From assembly GCF_019428685.1 (NCBI RefSeq), contig NZ_CP080096.1, forward strand, positions 3,224,001 through 3,288,000: 64,000 bases of DNA, given 5' to 3'. Position 1 is the first letter of the stretch. Each line of letters begins with the position of its first letter. The DNA is from Paraburkholderia edwinii (GTDB taxonomy: Bacteria > Pseudomonadota > Gammaproteobacteria > Burkholderiales > Burkholderiaceae). The translations under genes and the position numbers were made by a program. Shown here piece by piece: positions 44,791-53,358 of the stretch. The notes beneath the pieces are model-generated. The model was not told the DNA's origin, made no database searches, and saw nothing but the letters and a program-made list of their open reading frames with translations.

Positions 44791-45897
44791 ATGTCCAATC
44801 TGAGCAATGCGCTGCAGCTGCGATCTATTCATAGTCAGCTGCCAGTCGCGGCTTACTTTGACGAAGCGCTTCTTACGCGCGAACTCGAAACCCTTTTCAG
44901 GAAAGGTCCTCGTTACGTCGGGCACGAATTGATGGTGCCCGAAACGGGAAACTATTTTGCCCTGCCGAGCGAAAGCGAAGGGCGCGTCCTCGTTCGCAAC
45001 CAGCAATCGAACATCGAACTGCTGTCGAACGTGTGCCGGCACCGCCAGGCCATCATGCTGAACGGCCGCGGCAGCACGGAGAATATCGTCTGTCCCCTGC
45101 ATCGCTGGACGTACGATCTGAATGGCCAGCTGCTTGGCGCACCGCATTTCGCGGACAACCCCTGTCTGAATCTCGGCGCGACGTCGCTGCAGAACTGGCA
45201 CGGGCTGCTCTTCGAAGCGCACGGTCGCGATGTCGCGAAAGACCTTGCACGTCTGGGCACGAAAGACCACTTCGACTTTACGGACTACATGTTCGATCAC
45301 GTCGAAGTCCACGAGTGCAACTACAACTGGAAGACCTTTATCGAGGTCTATCTCGAGGACTATCACGTCGTGCCGTTCCATCCGGGCCTCGGCAGCTTCG
45401 TGAATTGCGACGACCTCAAATGGGAATTCGGCGACTGGTACAGCGTGCAAACGGTAGGCGTGCATAACGGCCTCGCGCGCGCGGGCAGTCCGACCTACGC
45501 CAAGTGGCACGATGAAGTGCTGCGTTTCCGCGACGGCAAGCCGCCCGAATTCGGCGCGATCTGGATGGTGTACTACCCGGGCATCATGATCGAGTGGTAC
45601 CCGCATGTGCTCGTCGTGTCGTGGCTGATTCCGCGCGGACCGCAAAAAACCACCAACGTCGTCGAGTTCTATTACCCTGAGGAAATCGCGCTGTTCGAAC
45701 GGGATTTCATCGAGGCCGAGCGCGCCGCCTATCTGGAAACGGCTCGCGAAGACGACGAAATCGCCGAGCGCATGGACGCCGGCCGCCGCGCGCTGATGGA
45801 GCGCGGCGAATCGCAGGTCGGTCCTTACCAGAGCCCGATGGAAGACGGCATGCAGCACTTCCACGAGTTTCTGCGCCGCGAGCTGGGCAAGATCTGA
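44791..45897 (+). CDS. Aromatic ring-hydroxylating oxygenase, alpha (Rieske) subunit
   Basis: This 368-residue protein has a Rieske 2Fe-2S site (C82-x-H84 and C101-x2-H104) and a catalytic mononuclear iron site with EVYLEDYHVVPFHPGL at about 185, holding the D/H/H ligands. It hydroxylates or demethylates an aromatic or similar substrate using electrons from a separate reductase, which is not adjacent. GGGAG lies close before the ATG. It sits alone, followed by a strong terminator. The substrate is unknown; it is somewhat shorter than classical alpha subunits (about 450 residues). Confidence 0.88.
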   Translation: MSNLSNALQLRSIHSQLPVAAYFDEALLTRELETLFRKGPRYVGHELMVPETGNYFALPSESEGRVLVRNQQSNIELLSNVCRHRQAIMLNGRGSTENIVCPLHRWTYDLNGQLLGAPHFADNPCLNLGATSLQNWHGLLFEAHGRDVAKDLARLGTKDHFDFTDYMFDHVEVHECNYNWKTFIEVYLEDYHVVPFHPGLGSFVNCDDLKWEFGDWYSVQTVGVHNGLARAGSPTYAKWHDEVLRFRDGKPPEFGAIWMVYYPGIMIEWYPHVLVVSWLIPRGPQKTTNVVEFYYPEEIALFERDFIEAERAAYLETAREDDEIAERMDAGRRALMERGESQVGPYQSPMEDGMQHFHEFLRRELGKI

Positions 45898-45991
45898 GCT
45901 TGATCCTGGTGAGCGCAAACAGGCGTATGAGGGGCCCGCGGCGGCGTCGCAGCATCGCTTAAGGCGTCACCGAATCAAACGATGTACAAAG

Positions 45992-46017
45992 GACGGGCTT
46001 CGGCCCGTCTTTTTTTG
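45992..46017 (+). terminator. Intrinsic terminator after the Rieske gene
   Basis: GACGGGC-TTCG-GCCCGTC followed by a run of seven T is a textbook plus-strand terminator with a stable UUCG tetraloop. Confidence 0.95.
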
Positions 46018-46076
46018 TTTAGACTACAGGCACATCGTCCGGCACCGCCCGGCCTCGTTTGCGTTGAGGAGCCGTC

Positions 46077-46958
46077 ATGTCCCAGAACACACCCCACACT
46101 CATCACACGACTCTCATCTCGTCTGAGAATCTCGCCGAGCGTCTCGCATCGGCGCCGGACGGCGTGTTTATTGCAGATTGCCGATTCGACCTGATCGATA
46201 CCGAAGCGGGCGCGAAAGCCTATGCGGCCGGGCATTTGCCGCATGCGCATTACCTGCATCTCGATCGCGATCTGTCGGGCGCGAAGACGGGCACGAATGG
46301 GCGTCATCCGTTACCCGATCGTCAACATCTCGTCGATACGCTTGCTGCGCGGGGGTTGAAGCAAGGTCAGCAAGTGGTCGCATATGACGCGCACGGCGGC
46401 ATGTATGCGGCGCGCTTGTGGTGGCTACTACGCTGGCTCGGGCACGATTCGGTCGCGCTGCTCGACGGCGGACTGCAGGCCTGGCAGGCGGCCGGTCATC
46501 CGCTCACGCAAGATGTACCGCACGCCACGCGCGGCGACTTCAAGGCCGGCAAGCCGCTCGCGGTGACCGTCGATGCGCAGGCCGTCGAACACAACCTGAA
46601 CACGCACGAGCGCACGCTGCTCGATGCGCGCGCCGCCGATCGCTACCGTGGCGAGAACGAGACGCTCGATCGCGTCGGCGGGCATATTCCCGGCGCGTTG
46701 AACCGCTTCTTCAAAGACAACCTGACCGCCGACGGCCGCTTCAAATCGGCGCATACGTTGCGCGACGAGTTCGGCGCTGTGATGCCTGGCGTCGCGGCGG
46801 AGCGCGTCGTGCTGCAATGCGGTTCCGGCGTAACCGCATGCCATAACGCGCTCGCGATGGAGATTGCCGGTTTGCACGGCGCCGCGTTGTATCCGGGCTC
46901 GTGGAGCGAGTGGAGCGCGAACCCGGCGCGGCCGGTTGCGACGGGGGCCAAGCCTTAG
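46077..46958 (+). CDS. sseA: Thiosulfate/3-mercaptopyruvate sulfurtransferase
   Basis: This 293-residue protein has two rhodanese domains. The second holds the catalytic loop C248-G-S-G-V-T-A, the form usual for 3-mercaptopyruvate sulfurtransferase and also for some rhodaneses. The first domain is inactive (no cysteine at the loop). It moves sulfur to thiols or cyanide. GAGGAG precedes the ATG. A 14-bp inverted repeat follows the gene. Confidence 0.9.
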   Translation: MSQNTPHTHHTTLISSENLAERLASAPDGVFIADCRFDLIDTEAGAKAYAAGHLPHAHYLHLDRDLSGAKTGTNGRHPLPDRQHLVDTLAARGLKQGQQVVAYDAHGGMYAARLWWLLRWLGHDSVALLDGGLQAWQAAGHPLTQDVPHATRGDFKAGKPLAVTVDAQAVEHNLNTHERTLLDARAADRYRGENETLDRVGGHIPGALNRFFKDNLTADGRFKSAHTLRDEFGAVMPGVAAERVVLQCGSGVTACHNALAMEIAGLHGAALYPGSWSEWSANPARPVATGAKP

Positions 46959-46960
46959 GC

Positions 46961-46993
46961 CTTGTGTTGGACGCCGTTAGCGTCCAACACAAG
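46961..46993. terminator. Inverted repeat between convergent genes
   Basis: CTTGTGTTGGACGC-CGTTA-GCGTCCAACACAAG is a perfect 14-bp stem directly after the sulfurtransferase stop and before the convergent hydrolase stop. It lacks a T-run on either strand, so termination may need Rho or rely on the stem alone. Confidence 0.55.
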
Positions 46994-47043
46994 CAAGCGA
47001 CATGCGACGGCCGCCGCTCGCTCGCATGTCGCCTGGCCTGAAC

Positions 47044-47913
47044 TCAAACGCCGTGCTGCTTGAACCACGCAAGCACGCGGCGCCAAGCGTCTTCCGCATC
47101 GGCCTTTCGATAGCTTGGCCGATAGTCGGCGAAGAACGCATGCCCCGCATCGTTATAGACGACGAACTGCGAACCGCGCGCCTGCTGCGGCCCCTGCGCG
47201 ATCAGCCCTTTCATTTTCTCGAGCGTGTCCTGCGGGATGCTCTGGTCCTGGAGACCGTATAGTCCCAGCACCGGCACCTTCAGATCGCCTACATGGTCGA
47301 TCGGATTCGACGGCTGCAAGGTTGACGGCGTGCCGACCACGCGGCCATAGAACGCGACGGCCGCCTTCAGACGTGGATTGTGTTCCGCATAGAGCCACGC
47401 GATCCGCCCGCCCCAGCAAAAGCCGGTCAAACCGACGCGGTTCAGATCGCCGCCATGCTCACCTGCCCACGCGAACGTCGCATCGAGATCCTGCAGGACC
47501 TGCTCGTCCGGCACCTTGCTGACGAGTTGCTCGTTCAACTGCTGCATGCTCGTATAAGCAGACGCATCGCCTTGCCGCACGTAGAGGTCCGGCGCAATCG
47601 CCAGATAGCCGGCCTTCGCAAAGCGCCGGCACACGTCGGCGATATGCTCGTGCACGCCGAAGATCTCATGCACGACGATGATGACCGGCAGATGCGTCTT
47701 GCCTTTCGGCTGCGCACGATAGGCGGGCACCAGCGTGTCGCCGGAATGGATGCCGACTTCGCCTGCTTCGAGGCCTTCGCTATCGGTATGGACGGTTTGT
47801 GCCGAGACCGGCAGCACGGAAGCCGCGAAGCCGGTGCCGATTGCCGCTTTGATAAACGTGCGGCGATTGAAAGGGACGTGCGGAATCAGACTGTCGATTT
47901 CAGGCTTCAGCAT
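47044..47913 (-). CDS. Dienelactone hydrolase-family protein with Tat signal
   Basis: This 289-residue alpha/beta hydrolase has VVHEIFGVHEHIADVCRRFAKAGYLAIAPDLY (about 85), the nucleophile motif GFCWGG (a cysteine in place of serine, as in dienelactone hydrolase) and the late histidine in NDAGHAFFADYRPSY. FNRRTFIKAAIGTGFAASVLPVSAQ at the N-terminus is a Tat signal peptide, so it works in the periplasm rather than in the classical cytosolic chlorocatechol pathway. The ATG at 47913 has GAGGAG upstream. The substrate is unknown. Confidence 0.87.
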   Translation of the reverse strand: MLKPEIDSLIPHVPFNRRTFIKAAIGTGFAASVLPVSAQTVHTDSEGLEAGEVGIHSGDTLVPAYRAQPKGKTHLPVIIVVHEIFGVHEHIADVCRRFAKAGYLAIAPDLYVRQGDASAYTSMQQLNEQLVSKVPDEQVLQDLDATFAWAGEHGGDLNRVGLTGFCWGGRIAWLYAEHNPRLKAAVAFYGRVVGTPSTLQPSNPIDHVGDLKVPVLGLYGLQDQSIPQDTLEKMKGLIAQGPQQARGSQFVVYNDAGHAFFADYRPSYRKADAEDAWRRVLAWFKQHGV

Positions 47914-48248
47914 GCTGCGCTCCTCGATAAGCGGCAAAGTTGAACGGCCAATGTTGAACAGCGGTGACTAGCATTCGGCAGGCGTGCGATGCGCCGATGG
48001 ACTGATGAGCCGACAAACGGACAAACGGATAAGCGGACGGCCGAAACCGCAACAGGATACGCCTGCTGCGTAGCCTGTTGCAGAAGCAAGCGAATATTCG
48101 AGGTTCGCGGGATTGCCGGCGTTACCCGCGTTCGCCGCGGTTTGCGGTTCGATCCGGTTTGCATGCTTCGCCGCGGTCTCCGCGGTTAGCGCGGCATCCG
48201 CGCTAACCGCAGCTCCGATCGGCGAGCCGTTCAGTCGACGTCAGCGAC
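47914..48248. other. Intergenic region with short repeats and a long hairpin
   Basis: This 335-bp gap contains a run of degenerate 8-bp units (ACAAACGG, ACAAACGG, ATAAGCGG) at about 48013-48040 and the inverted repeat at 48182-48210. No gene was recognised. A plus-strand frame (47989-48189) is low complexity and rejected. Confidence 0.45.
48182..48210. terminator. 13-bp hairpin downstream of the NADH dehydrogenase gene
   Basis: GCGGTTAGCGCGG-CAT-CCGCGCTAACCGC is a perfect inverted repeat about 40 bp after the stop of the minus-strand NADH dehydrogenase gene. It lacks a U-run, so it is a candidate stem-type terminator or 3' stabiliser. Confidence 0.5.
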
Positions 48249-49673
48249 TCAATGCAGCTTCACGCGAGGCGACGTCGTGCGATGCAGCCAGTGCGCGAAC
48301 GTGTCGAGCACCATGCGCGCATAGCCGTGCAACGCGGCGATATGCAACCGGTAAAGCGACATATACATGAAGCGCGCGAACAGCCCTTCGATCAGCATAC
48401 TGCCGCCGATCACGCCGCCCATCAGATTGCCGACCGCGCTGAAATGACCGAGCGACACGAGCGAGCCGAAGTCGCGATACGTGAACTCCTGCAACGGACG
48501 TCCCGCGAGCCGGTCCGCGATCACCCTCAACAGGAAGCTCGCCTGCTGGTGCGCGGCCTGTGCGCGCGGCGGGACATTGCGCTCGTTACCGGGCCACGGA
48601 CACGCGGCGCAGTCGCCGAGCGCAAAGATGTCGTCGTCGATTTCGGTTTGCAGCGTGCGGCGCACGAGCAGTTGACCGAGCCGGTTGACCGGCAGGCCGT
48701 CGAGTTCGCCGAGCACCGCGGGCGCCTTGATGCCGGCCGCCCAGACCGTCAGATCGGCGCGCAGCGTTTTGCCGCTCGCGGTGCGCACGGAACCGGGCGC
48801 GACTTCGGCGACCGTCTCGCCGACCATCACCTGCACGCCGAGCTTCGTCAGCAGTTCCGTGGTCGCCGTGGATACACGTTCCTGCAGCGCGGGCAAGATG
48901 CGCGGGCCCGCTTCAATCAGCACGATGCCGATATCGTGGCGCGGATCGAGCTTGTGCAAACCATACGCGGACAGCACGTGCGCGGTATTGCGCAGTTCGG
49001 CCGAGAGCTCGACGCCCGTTGCGCCGCCGCCGACGATGGCAACCTGGATACGCGGTCCGTCCGGCTGTGCGGCAGCCGCTTGCGCGTGAGCCTGAGCTTC
49101 GGCCTGCGCCTGTGCCTGCGCGAAGTCCAGCGCCTCACCCTGCGGCTGCGCGGCCTTCTGTTCACCCAGATGCTCAGTCCGGTACTCCGCGCGCACGCAC
49201 GCCGCAATCAACCGCTTCCGGAAGCGCTCCGCCTGCGGCACCGTATCGAGCGCAATTGAATTCTCCTTCGCGCCCTGCACGCCGAAGAAATGCGTCGTGC
49301 TGCCGATCGCGATCACGAGCGTGTCGTATCCGATCTCGCGCTGCGGCAGCAACTCCGCGCCGTCGTCGTCCGCAATGGCGGAGAGCGTGATGCGTTTCGC
49401 CGCACGGTCGAGCTTCGTCAGCTCACCTTGCTGAAAATCGAAACCATGCCAGCGCGCCTGCGCCGCATAGGGCAGCTCCTGCGTGAACGGATCGAGGCTG
49501 CCCGCCGCCACCTCATGCAGCAGCGGCTTCCACACATGCGTCGGATAACGGTCGACCAGCGTGACCTGCACGCTCGCGTTCTCCGCGCGCTTGCCGCGCC
49601 CATAACGGTCACCGAGACGCGTGGCCAGCTCCAGCCCACCCGCTCCCCCACCCACGACGACGATACGATGCAT
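48249..49673 (-). CDS. ndh: Type II NADH dehydrogenase-like FAD oxidoreductase
   Basis: This 474-residue protein has the FAD site IVVVGGGAGGLELATRLGDRYG at the N-terminus, an NAD-binding VAIVGGGATGVELSAELRN (about 210) and the C-terminal membrane-associating segment. It fits the Ndh/NDH-2 family, which oxidises NADH and reduces quinone without pumping protons. An insert of about 35 residues rich in A and Q (around 170-205) separates the two sites and is not seen in E. coli Ndh. It is monocistronic. Other possibilities are sulfide:quinone-type relatives, but the fit to Ndh is good. Confidence 0.87.
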   Translation of the reverse strand: MHRIVVVGGGAGGLELATRLGDRYGRGKRAENASVQVTLVDRYPTHVWKPLLHEVAAGSLDPFTQELPYAAQARWHGFDFQQGELTKLDRAAKRITLSAIADDDGAELLPQREIGYDTLVIAIGSTTHFFGVQGAKENSIALDTVPQAERFRKRLIAACVRAEYRTEHLGEQKAAQPQGEALDFAQAQAQAEAQAHAQAAAAQPDGPRIQVAIVGGGATGVELSAELRNTAHVLSAYGLHKLDPRHDIGIVLIEAGPRILPALQERVSTATTELLTKLGVQVMVGETVAEVAPGSVRTASGKTLRADLTVWAAGIKAPAVLGELDGLPVNRLGQLLVRRTLQTEIDDDIFALGDCAACPWPGNERNVPPRAQAAHQQASFLLRVIADRLAGRPLQEFTYRDFGSLVSLGHFSAVGNLMGGVIGGSMLIEGLFARFMYMSLYRLHIAALHGYARMVLDTFAHWLHRTTSPRVKLH

Positions 49674-49736
49674 CGAGACTCTCCGGTTTCTGATCCACGA
49701 GTTGAACGTCGCTACGGCATCAGCCGCAGATGCACC

Positions 49737-52550
49737 TCAATGCGCTTCTTCCCAGTTCGCGCCCGCGCCGACTTCCGCGACGAGCGGCACCTTCAGCGAT
49801 GCGACGCCGCACATCAGCTCCGGCAGCCGCTCGCGAACCAGGGACAGCTCTTCATCGGGTACTTCGAGTATCAGTTCGTCGTGCACCTGCATGATCATGC
49901 GCGTGCCGATGCGCGATTCGTCGAGCCAATTCTGCACGGCGATCATCGACAGCTTGATCAGATCCGCTGCAGTGCCCTGCATCGGCGCGTTGATCGCGGC
50001 GCGTTCGGCCGCTTGCCGGCGCGGTCCGTTGCCGCCGTTGATCTCGGGCAGCCACAGACGGCGCCCGAACACCGTCTCGACATAGCCCTTCGCCTTTGCG
50101 CTCGCGCGCGTGTCGTCCATATAGCGCGCGACGCCCGGATAGCGCGCGAAATAGCGGTCGATATAAAGCTTGGCCGCATCGCGCGTGATGCCGAGATTCG
50201 ACGCGAGCCCAAACGAGCTCATGCCGTAAATCAAGCCGAAGTTGATCACCTTCGCAATGCGCCGCTGATCGGAACTCACTTCGATCGGCGTCACGCTGAA
50301 CACTTCGGACGCGGTGGCGCGGTGAATGTCCTCGCCTTGCGCGAACGAGCGCAGCAACGACTCGTCACCCGAAATGTGCGCCATGATGCGCAGTTCGATT
50401 TGCGAGTAGTCGGCCGATACAAGCTTGTGGCCCGGCGGCGCGATAAACGCTTCGCGGATACGCCGGCCCTCGCCGGTACGCACCGGAATGTTCTGCAGGT
50501 TCGGATCGTTCGATGCAAGCCGGCCCGTTACCGCGACGGCCTGCGCGTAATTCGTATGCACGCGGCCCGTGCGCGCATTGACCATGCGCGGCAGCTTGTC
50601 CGTGTACGTGGACTTCAGCTTCGACAGGCCGCGATGCTCGAGCAGCAGCTTCGGCAGCGGATAATCTTCGGCGAGCTTCTGCAGCACCTCTTCATCGGTG
50701 GACGGCGCGCCGCTCGGCGTTTTCTTGATGACCGGCAATTGCAGCTTCTCGAAGAAGATCTGCCCGATCTGCTTCGGCGAGCCCATATTGAACTCGCCCT
50801 CCGCGAGCACGTACGCCTCTTTTTCGAGTTCGATCAGACGCACCGCAATCTCGTTGCTTTGCCGCTGCAGCTTCTCTGCATCGATCAGCACGCCATTGCG
50901 TTCCATCTTGCGCAGCACGCGCGCGGTCGGTAACTCGATCTTGCCGTAGACGAAGTCGAGCCCCTCTTCGGCCTTTACCTGCGGATAGAGCGCCTGGTGC
51001 AGCTGCAACGTAATGTCCGCATCTTCGGCCGCATAGGCCGCGGCCTGGTCCAGCGCAACCTCGTCGAAGCCGATCTGTTGCACGCCCTTGCCCGCAACGT
51101 CTTCGTACTTGATGGTCTTCAGTCCCAGGTGACGCAGCGCGAGGCTGTCCATATCGTGCGAGCGATGCGACTCGAGCACATACGACTGCAACAGCGTGTC
51201 GTGTTCGACGCCGTCCATCGTGATGCCATAGTTCGCCAGCACCTGTTCATCGTATTTCAGATGCTGGCCGACCTTCTTCCGATCCGCACTTTCGAGCCAC
51301 GGTTTGAGCTTCGCAAGCACTTCATCGCGCGGCAATTGCACGGGCGCGTCGGGCCCGCGATGCGCAACCGGAATATACGCCGCATGACCCGGTTCGACCG
51401 ATACCGAGAAACCCACGAGTTCCGCGACCATCGGATCGAGCGACGTCGTTTCGGTATCGAACGCGGTAATTTCTGCGGCCTCTATCTTCGCGAGCCACTC
51501 GTCGAATTTTTCCCACGTCTGCACGGTGTCGTAATGGCGCACGCCGTTGATGACCGGCGCGGGCGTCTCGCCGGCGCCCGGTCCTTCGACCACTTCCGCC
51601 GCTTCGACTTCACGTAGCCAGGTCTTGAAGCCGTGCCGCGTGAACACATCGCGCAGTTCGTCGCGCGCTTCTTCGCGCGACGCAAGCGACGCTTCGATCG
51701 AAGTGATGTGCTGGCTCAGATCGCATGCGGTATCGACCGTCACGAGCTTCTTCGCCATCGGCAGGAAATCGAGCGCACGGCGCAGATTGTCTCCTACCGC
51801 ACCTTTGATCTCGGCCGCATGTGCGACGATGCCATCAAGCGTTTCGAATTGCGTGAGCCATTTGACGGCTGTCTTCGGGCCGCACTTCTCGACGCCGGGC
51901 ACGTTGTCGACGGTATCGCCGATCAACGACAGATAATCGACGATAAGCTCGGGCGGCACGCCGAACTTGGCGAGCACGCCATCGCGATCGAGCGTCTCGT
52001 TCGTCATCGTATTGATGAGGGTGACATGGTCAGTCACGAGCTGCGCGAGATCTTTGTCGCCGGTGGAAACGACCACCTTCATGCCGTGCCGCTCGGCCTG
52101 TTTCGCGAGCGTGCCGATCACGTCGTCGGCCTCGACGCCGTCGATCATCAGAAGCGGCCAGCCGAGCGCGCGCACGGCCACATGAATCGGCTCGATCTGG
52201 CGGCTCAGGTCGTCAGGCATCGACGGGCGGTTTGCCTTGTACTGCGGGTACCAGTCGTCGCGGAAGGTCTTGCCCTTCGCGTCGAACACGCACGCGCTAT
52301 ACTCTGCGATGACTTCCTTGCGCATACGGCGCAGCATGTTGATGATGCCGTACAGCGCGCCCGTCGGTGCACCGTCCGGGCCGCGCAAATCAGGCATCGC
52401 ATGATAGGCCCGGTACAGATAACTCGAACCGTCGACCAATAGCAGGGTCTTACCTTCCAGTGCTGTTCCCGGCGCAAGCTTCGCATCGGCTCCCGGTTTG
52501 GCTTGCAGGTCGGTGTTGAGCCCAGCTTCCAGATCTCGTTCTTCAGGCAT
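49737..52550 (-). CDS. polA: DNA polymerase I
   Basis: This 937-residue enzyme has three domains: 5'-3' exonuclease (about 30-320, VDGSSYLYRAYHAMPDLR and DLAQLV), 3'-5' exonuclease (about 350-560, with FDTETTSLDPM containing the D-x-E pair) and polymerase (about 570-937, DPNLQNIPVR, YSQIELRIMAH and VHDELILEV). It works in repair and Okazaki fragment processing. The ATG at 52550 is one base from the divergent LOG gene ATG. The first 30 residues are an extra low-homology leader, and no Shine-Dalgarno sequence is visible. Confidence 0.97.
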   Translation of the reverse strand: MPEERDLEAGLNTDLQAKPGADAKLAPGTALEGKTLLLVDGSSYLYRAYHAMPDLRGPDGAPTGALYGIINMLRRMRKEVIAEYSACVFDAKGKTFRDDWYPQYKANRPSMPDDLSRQIEPIHVAVRALGWPLLMIDGVEADDVIGTLAKQAERHGMKVVVSTGDKDLAQLVTDHVTLINTMTNETLDRDGVLAKFGVPPELIVDYLSLIGDTVDNVPGVEKCGPKTAVKWLTQFETLDGIVAHAAEIKGAVGDNLRRALDFLPMAKKLVTVDTACDLSQHITSIEASLASREEARDELRDVFTRHGFKTWLREVEAAEVVEGPGAGETPAPVINGVRHYDTVQTWEKFDEWLAKIEAAEITAFDTETTSLDPMVAELVGFSVSVEPGHAAYIPVAHRGPDAPVQLPRDEVLAKLKPWLESADRKKVGQHLKYDEQVLANYGITMDGVEHDTLLQSYVLESHRSHDMDSLALRHLGLKTIKYEDVAGKGVQQIGFDEVALDQAAAYAAEDADITLQLHQALYPQVKAEEGLDFVYGKIELPTARVLRKMERNGVLIDAEKLQRQSNEIAVRLIELEKEAYVLAEGEFNMGSPKQIGQIFFEKLQLPVIKKTPSGAPSTDEEVLQKLAEDYPLPKLLLEHRGLSKLKSTYTDKLPRMVNARTGRVHTNYAQAVAVTGRLASNDPNLQNIPVRTGEGRRIREAFIAPPGHKLVSADYSQIELRIMAHISGDESLLRSFAQGEDIHRATASEVFSVTPIEVSSDQRRIAKVINFGLIYGMSSFGLASNLGITRDAAKLYIDRYFARYPGVARYMDDTRASAKAKGYVETVFGRRLWLPEINGGNGPRRQAAERAAINAPMQGTAADLIKLSMIAVQNWLDESRIGTRMIMQVHDELILEVPDEELSLVRERLPELMCGVASLKVPLVAEVGAGANWEEAH

Positions 52551-52551
52551 T

Positions 52552-53295
52552 ATGACTAAGAGAAAAGTGATTCCGAGTCTGCGTTCGCTCGCAGATCAAG
52601 AGCGCGCAACAGCCAAGAAGGCACGCGCATCGTGGCAGATGTTCACGATTATGGCAGAGTTTATCGAGGCGACCGAGTACCTGTCGGAGATCCGGCCGGC
52701 CGTCAGCATCTACGGTTCGGCGCGCCTGAAACCGAATTCGCCTTACTACAAACTCGCCACGCAAATTGCACGCAAACTGTCCGACGCGGGCTTCGCGGTT
52801 ATCTCCGGCGGCGGCCCCGGCATCATGGAAGCGGCCAATAAAGGTGCGCATGCGGGCAAGGCGCCGTCGGTCGGTCTCAACATCGAATTGCCGCACGAAC
52901 AATCGGGCAATCAGTGGCAGGATATTTCACTGCGCTTCAGACATTTCTTCACGCGCAAGGTCACGTTCGTGAAGAATTCCGATGCAGTGATCGTCATGCC
53001 GGGAGGCTTCGGCACACTCGACGAACTGGCCGAAGTGCTCACGCTGATTCAGACCAAGAAGTCGCGTCACGTGCCGATCATCATGGTCGGCGCCGAGTTC
53101 TGGAAAGGGCTGCTCGGCTGGTTCCAGGATGCGCTCGTGCCGATGGGTCTCATCAATCCTGAAGACATGAAGCTCATGCAGGTGATCGACGATCCGGACC
53201 AGGTGCTCGAAGCCGTGCTCGCGTTCTATGAAGAACGCGAAGAGGCCGAAGTGCATCCGACGAAGTCGGACGAAGACCGGATGTTCTATCTGTAA
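52552..53295 (+). CDS. LOG-family protein (TIGR00730-type)
   Basis: This 247-residue protein has the Rossmann-like LOG fold with VISGGGPGIMEAANKGA (about 90) and the phosphoribohydrolase signature PGGFGTLDEL (about 150). Relatives are cytokinin riboside 5'-monophosphate phosphoribohydrolases or, more broadly, nucleotide 5'-monophosphate nucleosidases. It starts one base from polA in the opposite direction, so each start region overlaps the other's upstream signals. The N-terminal 50 residues include a charged extension. The true substrate in this organism is unknown. Confidence 0.9.
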   Translation: MTKRKVIPSLRSLADQERATAKKARASWQMFTIMAEFIEATEYLSEIRPAVSIYGSARLKPNSPYYKLATQIARKLSDAGFAVISGGGPGIMEAANKGAHAGKAPSVGLNIELPHEQSGNQWQDISLRFRHFFTRKVTFVKNSDAVIVMPGGFGTLDELAEVLTLIQTKKSRHVPIIMVGAEFWKGLLGWFQDALVPMGLINPEDMKLMQVIDDPDQVLEAVLAFYEEREEAEVHPTKSDEDRMFYL

Positions 53296-53358
53296 CGTGG
53301 TCACCCACGCTGGAATCCGGTAGCGCTGTCACGCGCGCGCGAGTGGCACCGTCGCGCG

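Noticed and set aside
44776..45918. 380-codon minus-strand frame opposite the Rieske oxygenase
   Set aside because: Antisense shadow; the Rieske motifs on the plus strand are decisive.
47989..48189. 66-codon plus-strand frame in the gap before the NADH dehydrogenase gene
   Set aside because: Low-complexity translation (T/D/R repeats from short DNA repeats) and no ribosome-binding site.
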